A stretch of 64,000 nt of DNA from Candidatus Avelusimicrobium pullarium (GCA_944323745.1 CALUTQ010000001.1:186001-250000); one strand, 5' to 3'. Shown: positions 44,378-57,407, counted from the stretch's first letter. Numbers and translations: made by a program. Notes: generated by a model not told the origin, from the sequence alone.

Positions 44378-45838
44378 ATGAGGACCAATCCGCATATTTT
44401 AGAGATAAACACACGCGCTTGGCTGGCCCGTTTGCAGGCCAAGCACGGGCGGCGTTTTTTGCTGACGGAAATTCCGGATCAATATTGGCAGGAATTTAAA
44501 GATTTGGGGTTTGACGCCGTCTGGCTGATGGGGGTATGGAAACAAAGCCCCAAAGCCGGCCAAATTGCCCGCGAAAATGAAGACATACAGCAGCAAATAC
44601 GCCAAGTTTATCCCAATTTTAATGCACAAGATATTATAGCTTCCCCTTATGCCGTGTACGAATATGAAGCCGCCGAAGATCTGGGCGGCGAAGAAGGCCT
44701 GCGTGCCCTGCACGCCAAACTCAATGCGATGGGGATGGACTTATTTTTAGATTTTGTGGCCAATCATACGGCTATAGACAGCCCGTCGGTGGATGCCGAA
44801 CCCGATTTATACATCAATACCGGTAAAGAGGAACCCCGCTCCCATAAAGATTGGTTCTTTAAAAATGATAACGGCGTATGGGTTGCCCACGGGCGCGACC
44901 CCTATTTTGCCCCGTGGACGGATACGGCCCAGCTTAATTATTTCAATCCCAAAACCAAAGAGTTTATGCTCAAAAATCTGCTCAAAGTGGCCGATTTGTG
45001 CGACGGCGTGCGCTGCGATATGGCTATGCTTACGCTCAACAAAGTGCATAGAGACACTTGGTGGGAATTTATCGGCGGCAATTTACCTAAGGAAGAATTT
45101 TGGTCCGTTGCCCTGCAAACAGTGCGCGAAGCCTACCCCGATTTTAAGTTTATCGCCGAAGTGTATTGGGGCTTGGAATGGGAAATACAGGAAATGGGTT
45201 TTGATTATACCTACGACAAAGTGCTTTACGACCGCCTGCGTTTTTCCAACTCCGAAGACATCAAAGGCCATTTGGGGGCGGAACATCTGTTCCAAATGCG
45301 CTCCATTCGCTTTACGGCCAACCACGACGAAGAAGAAAGCTTAAAGGCCTTCGGGCGCGAAAAATCGCTTGCGGCCAGCACCATTATTGCCACCCTGCCC
45401 GGCGCGCGGATGATTTATTTGTTCCAAATGCTGGGTCATCCGGTGCGTGTGCCTATTCAATACATTAAAGATTTCTTTAAAATAGACGAACCGATTTATC
45501 AGTATTACTGCAAACTGCTCAAAATTGCTTCCAAACCGGCGTTTCACGGCGGGCAATGGTCATTGACCGATGTGGGCAATTGCGCAGGGGACGCCTCCTG
45601 CCGCAATGTCTTGTGCTGGACTTGGAAACAGATGAACACCGCTTCCACCGTGGTCATCAATTACAGCGACGCCCCGGCCTGCTGCCATTTAAAAATTAAA
45701 ACTGCCGGCGGCGAAGGCAAGCAAATTACCGAAGAATTCTCCGGCCAGACTCAAGCTGTTACGGCGGAGCTGCAGCAGAAAGGGTTTGACGTGGCACTGA
45801 AACCTTTTGAAAGCAAAATTTTCACCTACGCTATCTAA
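44378..45838 (+). CDS. GH13 alpha-amylase family protein
   Basis: Acts on alpha-glucans or related alpha-glucosides. 486 residues, no signal peptide, so cytoplasmic. GH13 regions: I DFVANH, II GVRCDMAM (nucleophile Asp), III FIAEVYW (acid/base Glu), IV TANHDE (third Asp). A short beta domain closes the C terminus. I chose 44378 (AGGGG upstream); an open frame continues upstream over the promoter. Unusual is NHDE, with Glu after the catalytic Asp. Could also be a glucan-modifying enzyme or an (alpha-1,4) maltosyl enzyme; substrate unknown. Confidence 0.85.
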   Translation: MRTNPHILEINTRAWLARLQAKHGRRFLLTEIPDQYWQEFKDLGFDAVWLMGVWKQSPKAGQIARENEDIQQQIRQVYPNFNAQDIIASPYAVYEYEAAEDLGGEEGLRALHAKLNAMGMDLFLDFVANHTAIDSPSVDAEPDLYINTGKEEPRSHKDWFFKNDNGVWVAHGRDPYFAPWTDTAQLNYFNPKTKEFMLKNLLKVADLCDGVRCDMAMLTLNKVHRDTWWEFIGGNLPKEEFWSVALQTVREAYPDFKFIAEVYWGLEWEIQEMGFDYTYDKVLYDRLRFSNSEDIKGHLGAEHLFQMRSIRFTANHDEEESLKAFGREKSLAASTIIATLPGARMIYLFQMLGHPVRVPIQYIKDFFKIDEPIYQYYCKLLKIASKPAFHGGQWSLTDVGNCAGDASCRNVLCWTWKQMNTASTVVINYSDAPACCHLKIKTAGGEGKQITEEFSGQTQAVTAELQQKGFDVALKPFESKIFTYAI

Positions 45839-45866
45839 ACGTCCCTTTTAAAGGGACGTTTTTTTA
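45837..45866 (+). terminator. Terminator after the amylase gene
   Basis: Twelve-bp arms aaacgtcccttt / aaagggacgttt around one base, followed by a T-run; overlaps the amylase stop codon. Confidence 0.9.
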
Positions 45867-45913
45867 GCCTGTTGCGTTTGCATCGTGCAACATAACACGT
45901 GTCAGGAGACAAA

Positions 45914-47104
45914 ATGCTTCTTGCCTTGCGTGCGCTTCTTGCCTCTTTCTTATGTGTATGTATTGTCTTTCCTTTCCCTGCTTTTGCGCAGGTTTCTGAA
46001 AATACCGCCGCCGATCCGTTTATTTCCGCCCGTGCCGAGGTGCAAACGCTGGTGCAAAACAAGCGCGTCAATGCGGCCGTGGCAGGTTGGGTATTGGGCG
46101 GCGGCAGCGCCGTCGTATTAAGCCGTTATTTGTATTTGGGGTATAAAAACGGAATGCTTCGTTGGGGATCTTCGGCCGTGCCGATGTCTTGGTACAAATG
46201 GCAGCAGCAGCCGGCTTCCGTGTTTTTAAATAAAAGCCAAGCCATCGCGTCTTTCTTTGACAAAATGGCGGAAAAGGGCAAATTTTATTTTTTGGAAGCC
46301 AAAAACATTCCGTATATGTTGGCTTATCAAAAGCAGTGGAATGCATTAAAAAAAGAATTATCCGTACCCATATACCGCATTTTGGAGTATAACAGCACGG
46401 GCGTGGCGATGCTGGCACCGCAGCAGGAACAGGCGGTGTTAAAACAAGCCGATGCCACGGTCAAAAATTTATTGCGGCAGAATAAATGGTCCTGGCTGGG
46501 CAAAAACAAAACACTGGAATATTGGGGCGTGTACAATGTGCTTTTTCAGGGTCATTCTAAAGAAGAAGCCCGCTGGATAGCCTCTTTTGTGTGGGACGAG
46601 GAAGTACAAAGCAAAATCGCTCCCGAAATATATAAAGAAATTAAAAAGTTTTACCGCCCGCAGGAAGTATTGTCCGCTTTGCAAACCGTAGGGCAAGAAG
46701 GCGATTTGGTGGGGCGCATTTATGCCGGCGATGCGGCCAGGGCCGCGCTTAAAACCCCGGCCAAACAAGCCGCCAAGCTAAAAGCGCTTTTGCCCATTGC
46801 GGCGTTTATTTCTTTGGCGGGCTGTTTGCAAAAACACACGCAGGAAACAATATATGCCCGCCGGATTGCCCAAAACCCCGGGTTATTGCTGAGGCTGAGC
46901 GATGAAGAAGCGGAAATCGTAAAAAATTCCCCCGTTCTTAGAGAAACTTTTTTGCATATGGCCGATGCGCTTAAACTTTACAGTATGCTGCCAGCGGAAG
47001 AACAAGCCGCACTTTTTGCACAGGCCCGGCAAGCACAGCTTGCCCGCCACCGGCTGGCACAACAAGAACTGATTAAACAATTAAACGCCCTGCGTGCCCA
47101 ATAA
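45914..47104 (+). CDS. Exported protein of unknown function
   Basis: 396 residues from the ATG at 45914 (CAGGAG upstream; the in-frame GTG at 45899 lies before the ribosome site). Signal peptide to about residue 26 (FPFPAFAQ). Mostly alpha-helical, with a second hydrophobic stretch near residue 290 (LKALLPIAAFISLAGCLQ) that could be a membrane helix and a Gln/Ala/Leu-rich C-terminal helix. No domain recognised. Monocistronic between terminators. Envelope location is inferred. Confidence 0.65.
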   Translation: MLLALRALLASFLCVCIVFPFPAFAQVSENTAADPFISARAEVQTLVQNKRVNAAVAGWVLGGGSAVVLSRYLYLGYKNGMLRWGSSAVPMSWYKWQQQPASVFLNKSQAIASFFDKMAEKGKFYFLEAKNIPYMLAYQKQWNALKKELSVPIYRILEYNSTGVAMLAPQQEQAVLKQADATVKNLLRQNKWSWLGKNKTLEYWGVYNVLFQGHSKEEARWIASFVWDEEVQSKIAPEIYKEIKKFYRPQEVLSALQTVGQEGDLVGRIYAGDAARAALKTPAKQAAKLKALLPIAAFISLAGCLQKHTQETIYARRIAQNPGLLLRLSDEEAEIVKNSPVLRETFLHMADALKLYSMLPAEEQAALFAQARQAQLARHRLAQQELIKQLNALRAQ

Positions 47105-47144
47105 GGCCCGCGCCGCAAAAACAAAGCGGGGCCAGTCATTTTAT

Positions 47145-47172
47145 ACCGTCCGGTCTTTGCCGGACGGTTTTT
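47145..47172 (+). terminator. Terminator after the unknown exported protein gene
   Basis: Stem accgtccgg / ccggacggt with a 6-nt loop and TTTTTG. Confidence 0.88.
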
Positions 47173-47450
47173 GTTTTCAGCAGTTGCCCGCAAGGCAAAC
47201 AGGCCGGCAACGGACGGCTCGGAGGGAGCTTGCGGCGCAAGGAGTACTTTTCGGCGGCGGGACGCAAAGGCTTCTAACCCCGTCTGCAAAAAGGGCTTTC
47301 TTTTCCTTTCCGCCGCGGTTTATATGTTTTCAGGCGGGACCGGCGCAAAAAAATTTGGTTAAAAGGTGTTTATTTTGCTTTGTATTTAATACAATATCTA
47401 TATAGGCAAAATCGGGCGAGGAAGTTATCGCTTTTTGCGGCAAATTAATT
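47173..47450. other. Gene-free interval before the ATP synthase operon
   Basis: About 280 bp. The left half is G/C-rich (around 47200-47330), the right half A/T-rich. Small open frames here lack ribosome sites. No RNA gene recognised. Confidence 0.45.
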
Positions 47451-47479
47451 TATAATATATATAACTTACCGCTCGGTAA
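47451..47479 (+). promoter_or_regulatory. -10 box and operator-like palindrome of the atp operon
   Basis: TATAAT at 47451-47456 predicts a start near 47463. Immediately downstream lies TTACCGCTCGGTAA (47466-47479), a 6-bp dyad sharing 13 of 14 bases with the amylase-upstream palindrome. Position after the start point would suit repression. No good -35 seen. Confidence 0.5.
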
Positions 47480-47495
47480 ATAAACGGAGGCCGTT

Positions 47496-47750
47496 ATGCG
47501 CTTTGGGCCTTTTAGTCCCCAAGACCAAGTTACGGTTACCACCTTGGGGTTGGAATTTGCCGTTGCGGTGGCTTTGGGCACCGGCGTCGGCTTTTGGGCC
47601 GACAGGCATTTTGACAGTCTGCCTTGGCTGACGGTGCTGGGTATGTTTGCCGGCTTTGCCTTAGGGATGTACATTTTAATAAAAGAAGCCAGAAGAATGG
47701 CCCGCCAGGCGGCGCCACGTAAGGAAGACAAAAAAGATGGAAGTATCTGA
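47496..47750 (+). CDS. AtpZ/AtpI-like small membrane protein
   Basis: 84 residues with two membrane helices (about 15-36 and 42-62) separated by WADRHFDSLPW, the pattern of the AtpZ/AtpI proteins at the head of many atp operons, which assist c-ring assembly or Mg2+ supply. Basic C terminus. Its end overlaps atpB by 14 bp. Confidence 0.8.
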   Translation: MRFGPFSPQDQVTVTTLGLEFAVAVALGTGVGFWADRHFDSLPWLTVLGMFAGFALGMYILIKEARRMARQAAPRKEDKKDGSI

Positions 47751-48498
47751 AACTCTAGCACATCACATTTTGGACCACGATTTCGGCGTTATGTTTGGCA
47801 CGCTGCATTTGCCGATTACCGCGCATACGGTAACGATGTTTTGCATCAGCATCGTGCTTTTGGTAATGGGTATTTTAATGGCCCGGCAGGGCAAAAGCGG
47901 CTTTTCGCGCTTAATGCACACCCTGGGGGAAGAATACGTTGCTTTTATGCGCGACGGCATCGTCGTGCCCGGTATGGGCGCGGAAGGCAAAACATTTGTT
48001 TCGTATTTCTGCACGTTGTTCTTGTTTATTTTAGTGTCCAATCTGGCGGGGCTTATCCCGCAAATGAAAACCATCACCTCCAACATTGCCATTACGGGCG
48101 GGCTGGCTTTGTGTTCCGGCGCGCTGATTGTGTATTGCGGCATTAAATTTCACGGGGTATGGGGCTTTGTAAAAACTTTTGTGCCGGGCGGAACGCCTTG
48201 GTGGCTGGTGCCGCTTATTTTCCCGCTGGAAGTAGTCAGCCTGCTTATCCGCGTGTGCGTGTTGGCTATCCGTTTGTTTGCCAATATGATTTCCGGCCAT
48301 ATGGTATTGCTGAGCTTATTGTTAATCGTTTTTATTATCGGGCAGTTAAGCAAAATGGCTGGCGTGGGGACCGCCCTGCCGGCGATGGGGCTTGAAATTG
48401 CTATGACGTTGTTGGAACTGCTGGTGGCGTTTTTGCAGGCGTATGTGTTTACGCTGCTGACGTCCATTTATGCAGGGCTTGTTATTCATTCGCATTAA
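47737..48498 (+). CDS. atpB: ATP synthase F0 subunit a
   Basis: Forms the proton half-channels. 253 residues, about five to six helices. The essential arginine lies in VLAIRLFANMISGH and the last helices contain EIAMTLLELLVAFLQAYVFTLL, both diagnostic. Confidence 0.96.
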   Translation: MEVSETLAHHILDHDFGVMFGTLHLPITAHTVTMFCISIVLLVMGILMARQGKSGFSRLMHTLGEEYVAFMRDGIVVPGMGAEGKTFVSYFCTLFLFILVSNLAGLIPQMKTITSNIAITGGLALCSGALIVYCGIKFHGVWGFVKTFVPGGTPWWLVPLIFPLEVVSLLIRVCVLAIRLFANMISGHMVLLSLLLIVFIIGQLSKMAGVGTALPAMGLEIAMTLLELLVAFLQAYVFTLLTSIYAGLVIHSH

Positions 48499-48536
48499 TT
48501 TAACTGGCGGGCCTGACCCGCAAAAGGAGAAAAAGT

Positions 48537-48764
48537 ATGGAACTGGAAGTCTTGAAATACCTCGCAGCCGGTATCGGTGCCGGTATGGTTGTAATCGGGG
48601 CCGCTATTGGCTTGGGCAAAATCGGTAATGCCGCTTTGGAAGGCTCTGCCCGCCAGCCGGAAGCCGCCAATGCTCTGCGCACGACGATGATCATCATTGC
48701 CGCTTTGTTGGAAGGCGCGGCTATGTTGGGTCTGGTCATTTGTCTGTTGGCGCTTTTTCTGTAA
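48537..48764 (+). CDS. atpE: ATP synthase F0 subunit c
   Basis: 75-residue hairpin forming the rotor ring. Conserved loop ARQPEA and ion-binding Glu in ALLEGAAML. The residues that bind Na+ in Ilyobacter-type rings (Gln in helix 1, Ser after the Glu) are Leu and Gly here, so a proton ring is expected. Confidence 0.95.
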   Translation: MELEVLKYLAAGIGAGMVVIGAAIGLGKIGNAALEGSARQPEAANALRTTMIIIAALLEGAAMLGLVICLLALFL

Positions 48765-48788
48765 TCTTTTTTTCCGAAAGAGGAAAGA

Positions 48789-49298
48789 ATGGAAAAACTG
48801 TTAAATCCCGATTTCGGGGTAATGGCGCTGACCATCGTCAATTTTTTGCTTTTGGTATGGCTCTTGCATAAATTTGCCTGGAAGAGCATTATCGGCGCGT
48901 TGGAAAAACGCGAAAAGCAAATAGCAGACGATAAAGCCGCCGCCGCTCAGGCCCGGCAGGAAGCGCAAAACATTAAAGCCGAATTGGACGCCAAATTGCA
49001 GCACATTGCCGAACAAGCCGCCCAAAAAATGCAGGAAGCGGTTGCCTTGGGCAATGCGCAAAGAGAGCAGCTGCTTACGGAAAGCAGACAGCAGGCGGAC
49101 AGACTCATTGAGCAAGCCAAAGCGCAAATTGAGGCCGAAAAAAACAAAGCGTTGGCCGATGTGCGCGAGCAGGTGGTCAATACGGCTTTGCTGGCCGCTG
49201 TTAAAGTGACGCAGCAGCAAATGAACAAAGAATCTGCCGAAAAAGTGGTGGACGAAGTGTTGCGAGAGGTAAAAAGCGCCGGCTCTGCCCGCGCTTAA
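48789..49298 (+). CDS. atpF: ATP synthase F0 subunit b
   Basis: Peripheral stalk. 169 residues: one N-terminal membrane helix (VMALTIVNFLLLVWLLHKFAW) and a long charged coiled coil rich in Ala/Gln/Glu. Typical size and place in the operon. Confidence 0.93.
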   Translation: MEKLLNPDFGVMALTIVNFLLLVWLLHKFAWKSIIGALEKREKQIADDKAAAAQARQEAQNIKAELDAKLQHIAEQAAQKMQEAVALGNAQREQLLTESRQQADRLIEQAKAQIEAEKNKALADVREQVVNTALLAAVKVTQQQMNKESAEKVVDEVLREVKSAGSARA

Positions 49299-49304
49299 GC
49301 AAGT

Positions 49305-49832
49305 ATGAAAAGTGCAGACCGTATTTTAGCACGGCGTTACGCCCGCGCCTTTGACGCATTAAGCAAAGACGGGGCTCAGGCCGACGCACGCTTTAAAGCA
49401 CTGCAGCAGGCACTGCAAGCCTTGCGCGCGGCCGACGCATATATGCGGGATCCGGCCGTTGCCTCCGCCGATAAAGCCGCGTTTGTACAGCAGGTATTGC
49501 AGGACGACGAAGCCGTGACCGGCTTTGTCTGTGTGCTGATTATGGCCAAACGCTATTATTTATTGCCTGCCGCGGCGGAAGAAGCCGGGCATTTGCTTGA
49601 TGAGCGGTTGGGCCGTGTGCGCGCCCGCGTGCAAAGCGCGTTTGAACTGACCGATGCGCAAAAAGCCCGCGTGCAGGAAGCACTAAGCAGCTTTAGCGGC
49701 AAACAGGCGGTGGCACAATATCAGACGGACGCTTCCCTTTTGGGCGGTCTGCGCGTGCGGATGGGGGACGTGCTGATAGACGGCACCCTGAAAGGACAAT
49801 TTGAAAAATTAAAACAAGAATTAACCAAATAA
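49305..49832 (+). CDS. atpH: ATP synthase F1 subunit delta
   Basis: Links the peripheral stalk to the alpha3beta3 head. 175 residues: helical N-terminal domain ([15 protein letters not shown]) and the conserved C-terminal segment [21 protein letters not shown]. Confidence 0.93.
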   Translation: MKSADRILARRYARAFDALSKDGAQADARFKALQQALQALRAADAYMRDPAVASADKAAFVQQVLQDDEAVTGFVCVLIMAKRYYLLPAAAEEAGHLLDERLGRVRARVQSAFELTDAQKARVQEALSSFSGKQAVAQYQTDASLLGGLRVRMGDVLIDGTLKGQFEKLKQELTK

Positions 49833-49842
49833 CGGTGCAAGT

Positions 49843-51366
<1,524 letters not shown>

Positions 51367-51376
51367 GAGAATACGG

Positions 51377-52303
51377 ATGGATAAGAAAAAATATTTGGTA
51401 ACCGGCGGGGCCGGTTTCATCGGCAGCAATATTGCCAAAACGCTGGAAGCCCAAGGCCACGAAGTAACCATTATTGACGATTTTTCCAAAAACGGACACT
51501 TTAAAAACCTGATTGGCTTTAAAGGGGACGTCATCGCCGGCGACTTGTTTAATTACTTGCCGGAAAACGATTATTTTGACGCCATTTTCCACGAAGCGGC
51601 CATCACCGATACCACGGTTATGGACCAAAAACAAATGATGGAACAAAACGTGGAAGCGTTCCGCAATTTGCTCAACTATGCGGCCGAAAACGAAATTCCC
51701 AAAGTGATTTATGCTTCTTCCGCCGCGACGTACGGCAACGGCGCCGTGCCGATGAAAGAAAGTCAGCCCACCCATCCGGAAAACGTATACGGCTTTTCCA
51801 AGGTGATTGACGATAATGTGGCGCGCAAATTTTCCCACGACCATCAGGATATGAAAATCATCGGGCTGCGCTACTTTAACGTGTTTGGCCCCGGCGAAGA
51901 TTACAAAGGCAAAATGGCCAGTATGGTCTATCAGCTTTACAACCAGATGAAAGCCGGCAAGCGCCCCCGCATTTTTAAATTCGGCGAGCAAATGCGCGAC
52001 TTTGTATACGTCAAAGACGTGGTAAAAGCCAATTTGTGCGCGTTGCAGAACGGCAAAGAAACTGCCGTTTACAACTGCGCCACCGGCATTGCCCGCTCTT
52101 ACAACGACGTGGTCAAATGCCTCAACCACGAGCTGGGCACCAATTTAGAGCCGGATTACATAGACAATCCGTATCCGTTCTTCCAGAACAAGACGGAAGC
52201 GGATATGAGTTTGGCTACCGAGAAAATTGGCTATACGCCCGACTATACGTTGGAAACGGCTATTGCCGATTACGTAAAAATTTTGGAAGCAAAAAATAAA
52301 TAA
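51377..52303 (+). CDS. hldD: ADP-L-glycero-D-manno-heptose-6-epimerase family protein
   Basis: Short-chain epimerase making ADP-L-glycero-beta-D-manno-heptose for LPS core. 308 residues from ATG 51377 (aggag upstream). NAD(P)-binding TGGAGFIGSN at residues 9-18, ASSAATYG with the catalytic Ser/Thr, YGFSK Tyr-xxx-Lys pair, and the family stretch RYFNVFGPGEDYKGKMASM typical of HldD. It lies inside the ATP synthase operon between atpA and atpG, 10 and 9 bp from its neighbours, so it is co-transcribed. Confidence 0.88.
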   Translation: MDKKKYLVTGGAGFIGSNIAKTLEAQGHEVTIIDDFSKNGHFKNLIGFKGDVIAGDLFNYLPENDYFDAIFHEAAITDTTVMDQKQMMEQNVEAFRNLLNYAAENEIPKVIYASSAATYGNGAVPMKESQPTHPENVYGFSKVIDDNVARKFSHDHQDMKIIGLRYFNVFGPGEDYKGKMASMVYQLYNQMKAGKRPRIFKFGEQMRDFVYVKDVVKANLCALQNGKETAVYNCATGIARSYNDVVKCLNHELGTNLEPDYIDNPYPFFQNKTEADMSLATEKIGYTPDYTLETAIADYVKILEAKNK

Positions 52304-52312
52304 GGAATCTGT

Positions 52313-54656
<2,344 letters not shown>

Positions 54657-54657
54657 T

Positions 54658-55071
54658 ATGGCTAAAACGCTTACTTTAAATCTGGTAACCCCCCAAAAAC
54701 AGCTGCTGAACGGGCTGGCGGTGGAGTCTGTCGTGCTGCCCGGCGTGCAAGGCGAATTGGGCGTGCTGCCCGGCCATCTGCCGATGATTGTGCAGCTGGG
54801 CTTTGGGTCCCTGCGTTACAAAAAAGACGGCAAAGAAGAAGAATTTGCCGTGATGGGCGGGCTGGCCGAGATTTTGCGTGAAAGCGTAAACGTGTTTGCC
54901 GAAGGAGCTGATTTGGCGGAAGAAATTGATGAAGAAGCGGAAAAACAAAAAATCAAACGCGCCAAAGCCTCTCTTTCCAGCAAAGACGCCGATATTGACT
55001 TTGAATTGGCGGAGCTGGAAATCAAACAGGCCATTACCCGTATGAAAGTAAAGAAACATCATTTGGGTTAA
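54658..55071 (+). CDS. atpC: ATP synthase F1 subunit epsilon
   Basis: 137 residues: N-terminal beta sandwich (TLNLVTPQKQLLNG, GVQGELGVLPGHLPM) and a charged C-terminal helical hairpin. Starts 1 bp after atpD; last gene of the operon. Confidence 0.95.
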   Translation: MAKTLTLNLVTPQKQLLNGLAVESVVLPGVQGELGVLPGHLPMIVQLGFGSLRYKKDGKEEEFAVMGGLAEILRESVNVFAEGADLAEEIDEEAEKQKIKRAKASLSSKDADIDFELAELEIKQAITRMKVKKHHLG

Positions 55072-55088
55072 GCTGCCCCGAATGTTTT

Positions 55089-55120
55089 AAAACCGCGCCG
55101 CAAACCGGCGCGGTTTTTTT
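55089..55120 (+). terminator. Terminator of the atp operon
   Basis: Ten-bp GC stem aaccgcgccg / cggcgcggtt with a 5-nt loop and seven T. Confidence 0.93.
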
Positions 55121-55265
55121 GTCCCAAAAGTGCGGCACTGCCCCCGCGGGGAAGGCAGCCTGTTCCCCGCCGAGAAAAGGTTGTTAAAACACAATTGATT
55201 TGCGGGGAAAAGAAAAATGATTTTTGTGTGCACGCTCGGCTTCGTCTATACATAAAAAAGATGTT

Positions 55266-55289
55266 TTGTACGACGATTTTGTGTACAAT
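55266..55289 (+). promoter_or_regulatory. Promoter/operator of the sugar operon
   Basis: TACAAT (55284-55289) as -10 box; the inverted repeat TTGTAC (55266-55271), 11-bp gap, GTACAA (55283-55288) overlaps it and may bind a repressor. Confidence 0.4.
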
Positions 55290-55318
55290 AGGGATAAGAC
55301 CTCTACGGGAGAAAAGGT

Positions 55319-56176
55319 ATGAATAAAAAACCGGTAGTCGTAGGTATCGGAGAACTTTTATGGGATATGCTGCCCGGCGGCAAACGTGCCGGCGGCGCGC
55401 CCATTAATTTTGTATATCACGCCACGCAGCTGGGGGCGGAAGGGTATGCCGTCAGCGCGGTAGGCAATGACGATTTCGGCAAAGAAATTGTGCAGGAGCT
55501 GGACAAAGCCGGCATCGCCCATCAGGTGGCGGTGCTGCCTTATCCGACGGGGCACGTAAAAGTCAAATTGCACAACGGCATTCCCGATTATACGATTGTG
55601 GAAGATGTTGCCTGGGACCACATTCCGCTGACCAAAGAAAGCGAAGAACTGGTGCAAAAAGCGGACTGCGTGTGCTTCGGTTCCTTGGCCCTGCGCCACG
55701 CCGATTCCCGCCGCACCATAGAAATGCTTTTGGCGCACGCACCCAAAGAGGCGCTGCGCTTTTTTGATATTAATTTGCGCCAGCATTATTACAGCAAAGA
55801 ACTTATAGAAATGCTGCTGGGCAAAGCCAATATTTTTAAATTTAATGACGATGAAATAAAAGTATTGCGGGAAATGTTTTCTCTTTCCGGCACGGATGAC
55901 GACGTTTGCCGCGATTTGCTGGAACGGTTTGATTTGCGTTACGTCATCTTCACCGCCGGCGACAAATTCAGCGCCGTCTATGCCCCCGGGGAAAAGTCTT
56001 TCATCCCCACCCCCAAAGTGCAAGTGGCCGATACCGTCGGCGCGGGGGACAGTTTTTCCGGCGCGTTTGTGTACAACATTTTGACGGGTCAACCCCTGCA
56101 GAAAGCCCACGAAGAAGCGGTTAAAATATCCGCCTTTGTGTGCACCAAAGCCGGCGCCTGGCCCGCTTATCATTAA
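55319..56176 (+). CDS. PfkB-family carbohydrate kinase (fructokinase-like)
   Basis: Phosphorylates a sugar with ATP, most likely fructose. 285 residues; substrate end GGAPINFVYHATQLG, phosphate-binding PfkB signature 2 VADTVGAGDSFSGAFV with catalytic Asp. Short for the family but complete. The next gene, 11 bp downstream, is a sugar-type MFS permease, so uptake and phosphorylation are coupled. Confidence 0.85.
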   Translation: MNKKPVVVGIGELLWDMLPGGKRAGGAPINFVYHATQLGAEGYAVSAVGNDDFGKEIVQELDKAGIAHQVAVLPYPTGHVKVKLHNGIPDYTIVEDVAWDHIPLTKESEELVQKADCVCFGSLALRHADSRRTIEMLLAHAPKEALRFFDINLRQHYYSKELIEMLLGKANIFKFNDDEIKVLREMFSLSGTDDDVCRDLLERFDLRYVIFTAGDKFSAVYAPGEKSFIPTPKVQVADTVGAGDSFSGAFVYNILTGQPLQKAHEEAVKISAFVCTKAGAWPAYH

Positions 56177-56187
56177 AAGGAGAAATT

Positions 56188-57354
56188 ATGACTCAAGAGA
56201 AGCAAGGCTCTTCATTGGTAGTAAAACTGATTCCGGTTATGCTGGCTTTCTTTGCGATGAGTTTTGTGGACTCCGTCGGTACGGCCACAAACTACGTAAA
56301 AGAAAGCTTTAACCTGTCCAATACGGTGGCAAACCTGTGCCCTTCTATGGTGTTCTTTTGGTTTCTGGTTTGCTCTGTGCCGACGGGTATGCTGATGAAC
56401 AAAATCGGCCGCCGCAAAACGGTGCTGATTAGTTTAATCGTCACGCTGGCGGCGTTGGTGCTGCCTTTGCTGTACTATCATTTTGCCACGATGATGCTGG
56501 CCTTTGCCCTGTTGGGTATCGGCAACGCCATTATGCAGGTGTCTTTAAACCCGCTGGTGTCCAATATTGTCAATGGAGATAAACTGGCCAGCTTTATGAC
56601 TTTTGGCCAATTTGTAAAAGCCATCGGCTCCTTTATCGCGCCGATTTTGGCGGCTTGGTTTGCGGCCAAGTTTAATAACTGGGCCATTATGTACGGCGTG
56701 TTCGCGCTGGAAGCGTTTATCGCGTTTATTTTGCTGGCCAAAGAAGATATTAAAGAAGAAGAAGTCAGCGGCAAAATAACGGGGTTTAAAGAATCTTTTT
56801 CTTTGCTGGGCGACGGCACGGTGTTGCTTTGCTTTATCGGCATTATGTGCCACGTAGGCATTGACGTGGGCACCAATACCGCTTCCCCGCAGATTTTAAT
56901 TGACCGTCTGGGCTGGACGCTTTCCCAAGCCATTTACGCCACCAGCGTGTACTTTATGTTCCGCACGATAGGCTGTTTTTTGGGTGCGTTTCTGCTGGCT
57001 AAATTTTCGGCCAAGAAAGTGTTTGTTGTCAGCGTCGTGTTTATGCTGGCGGCAATGTGCGGGCTGTTTGTGTTCCACAGCCAGTGGCCCATTTACGGCT
57101 GTATTGCACTGATCGGGCTGGGGAACTCCAATATTTTCTCCATCATTTTCTCGCAGGCTTTGTTGTCCCGTCCGGACAAAAAGAATGAAGTGTCCGGCCT
57201 GATGATTATGGGCCTTATCGGCGGGACGGTGTTCCCGTTGCTGATGGGTGTAGCTTCCGACGCGATGGGCAGCCAAAACGGCACCGTGCTGGTGATGACG
57301 GTGTGTGTGCTGTATCTGCTTGCGTTAATCGGCAAAATTAAAGCTGCCGCATAA
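56188..57354 (+). CDS. MFS sugar permease (FucP/GlcP-like)
   Basis: 388 residues, twelve predicted helices, inner membrane. The N-terminal half has FAMSFVDSVGTATNYVK and NKIGRRKTVLISL (MFS loop 2-3 motif), plus GIGNAIMQVSLNPLVSN characteristic of the fucose/glucose:H+ symporter branch. Start at ATG 56188 with AAGGAG upstream. Substrate inferred from the adjacent fructokinase-like gene. Confidence 0.82.
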   Translation: MTQEKQGSSLVVKLIPVMLAFFAMSFVDSVGTATNYVKESFNLSNTVANLCPSMVFFWFLVCSVPTGMLMNKIGRRKTVLISLIVTLAALVLPLLYYHFATMMLAFALLGIGNAIMQVSLNPLVSNIVNGDKLASFMTFGQFVKAIGSFIAPILAAWFAAKFNNWAIMYGVFALEAFIAFILLAKEDIKEEEVSGKITGFKESFSLLGDGTVLLCFIGIMCHVGIDVGTNTASPQILIDRLGWTLSQAIYATSVYFMFRTIGCFLGAFLLAKFSAKKVFVVSVVFMLAAMCGLFVFHSQWPIYGCIALIGLGNSNIFSIIFSQALLSRPDKKNEVSGLMIMGLIGGTVFPLLMGVASDAMGSQNGTVLVMTVCVLYLLALIGKIKAAA

Positions 57355-57372
57355 AAACGGCTGTTTTGTGGG

Positions 57373-57407
57373 CCCGCTTCCGCCATACGCGGAGGCGGGT
57401 TTTTTTA
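57373..57407 (+). terminator. Terminator after the MFS permease
   Basis: Stem cccgcttccgc / gcggaggcggg (one G-T pair) with a 5-nt loop and seven T. Confidence 0.88.

Noticed and set aside
48537-48764. Sodium-type c-ring
   Set aside because: The helix-1 Gln and the Ser after the ion-binding Glu that mark Na+ rings are Leu and Gly, so a proton ring is more likely.
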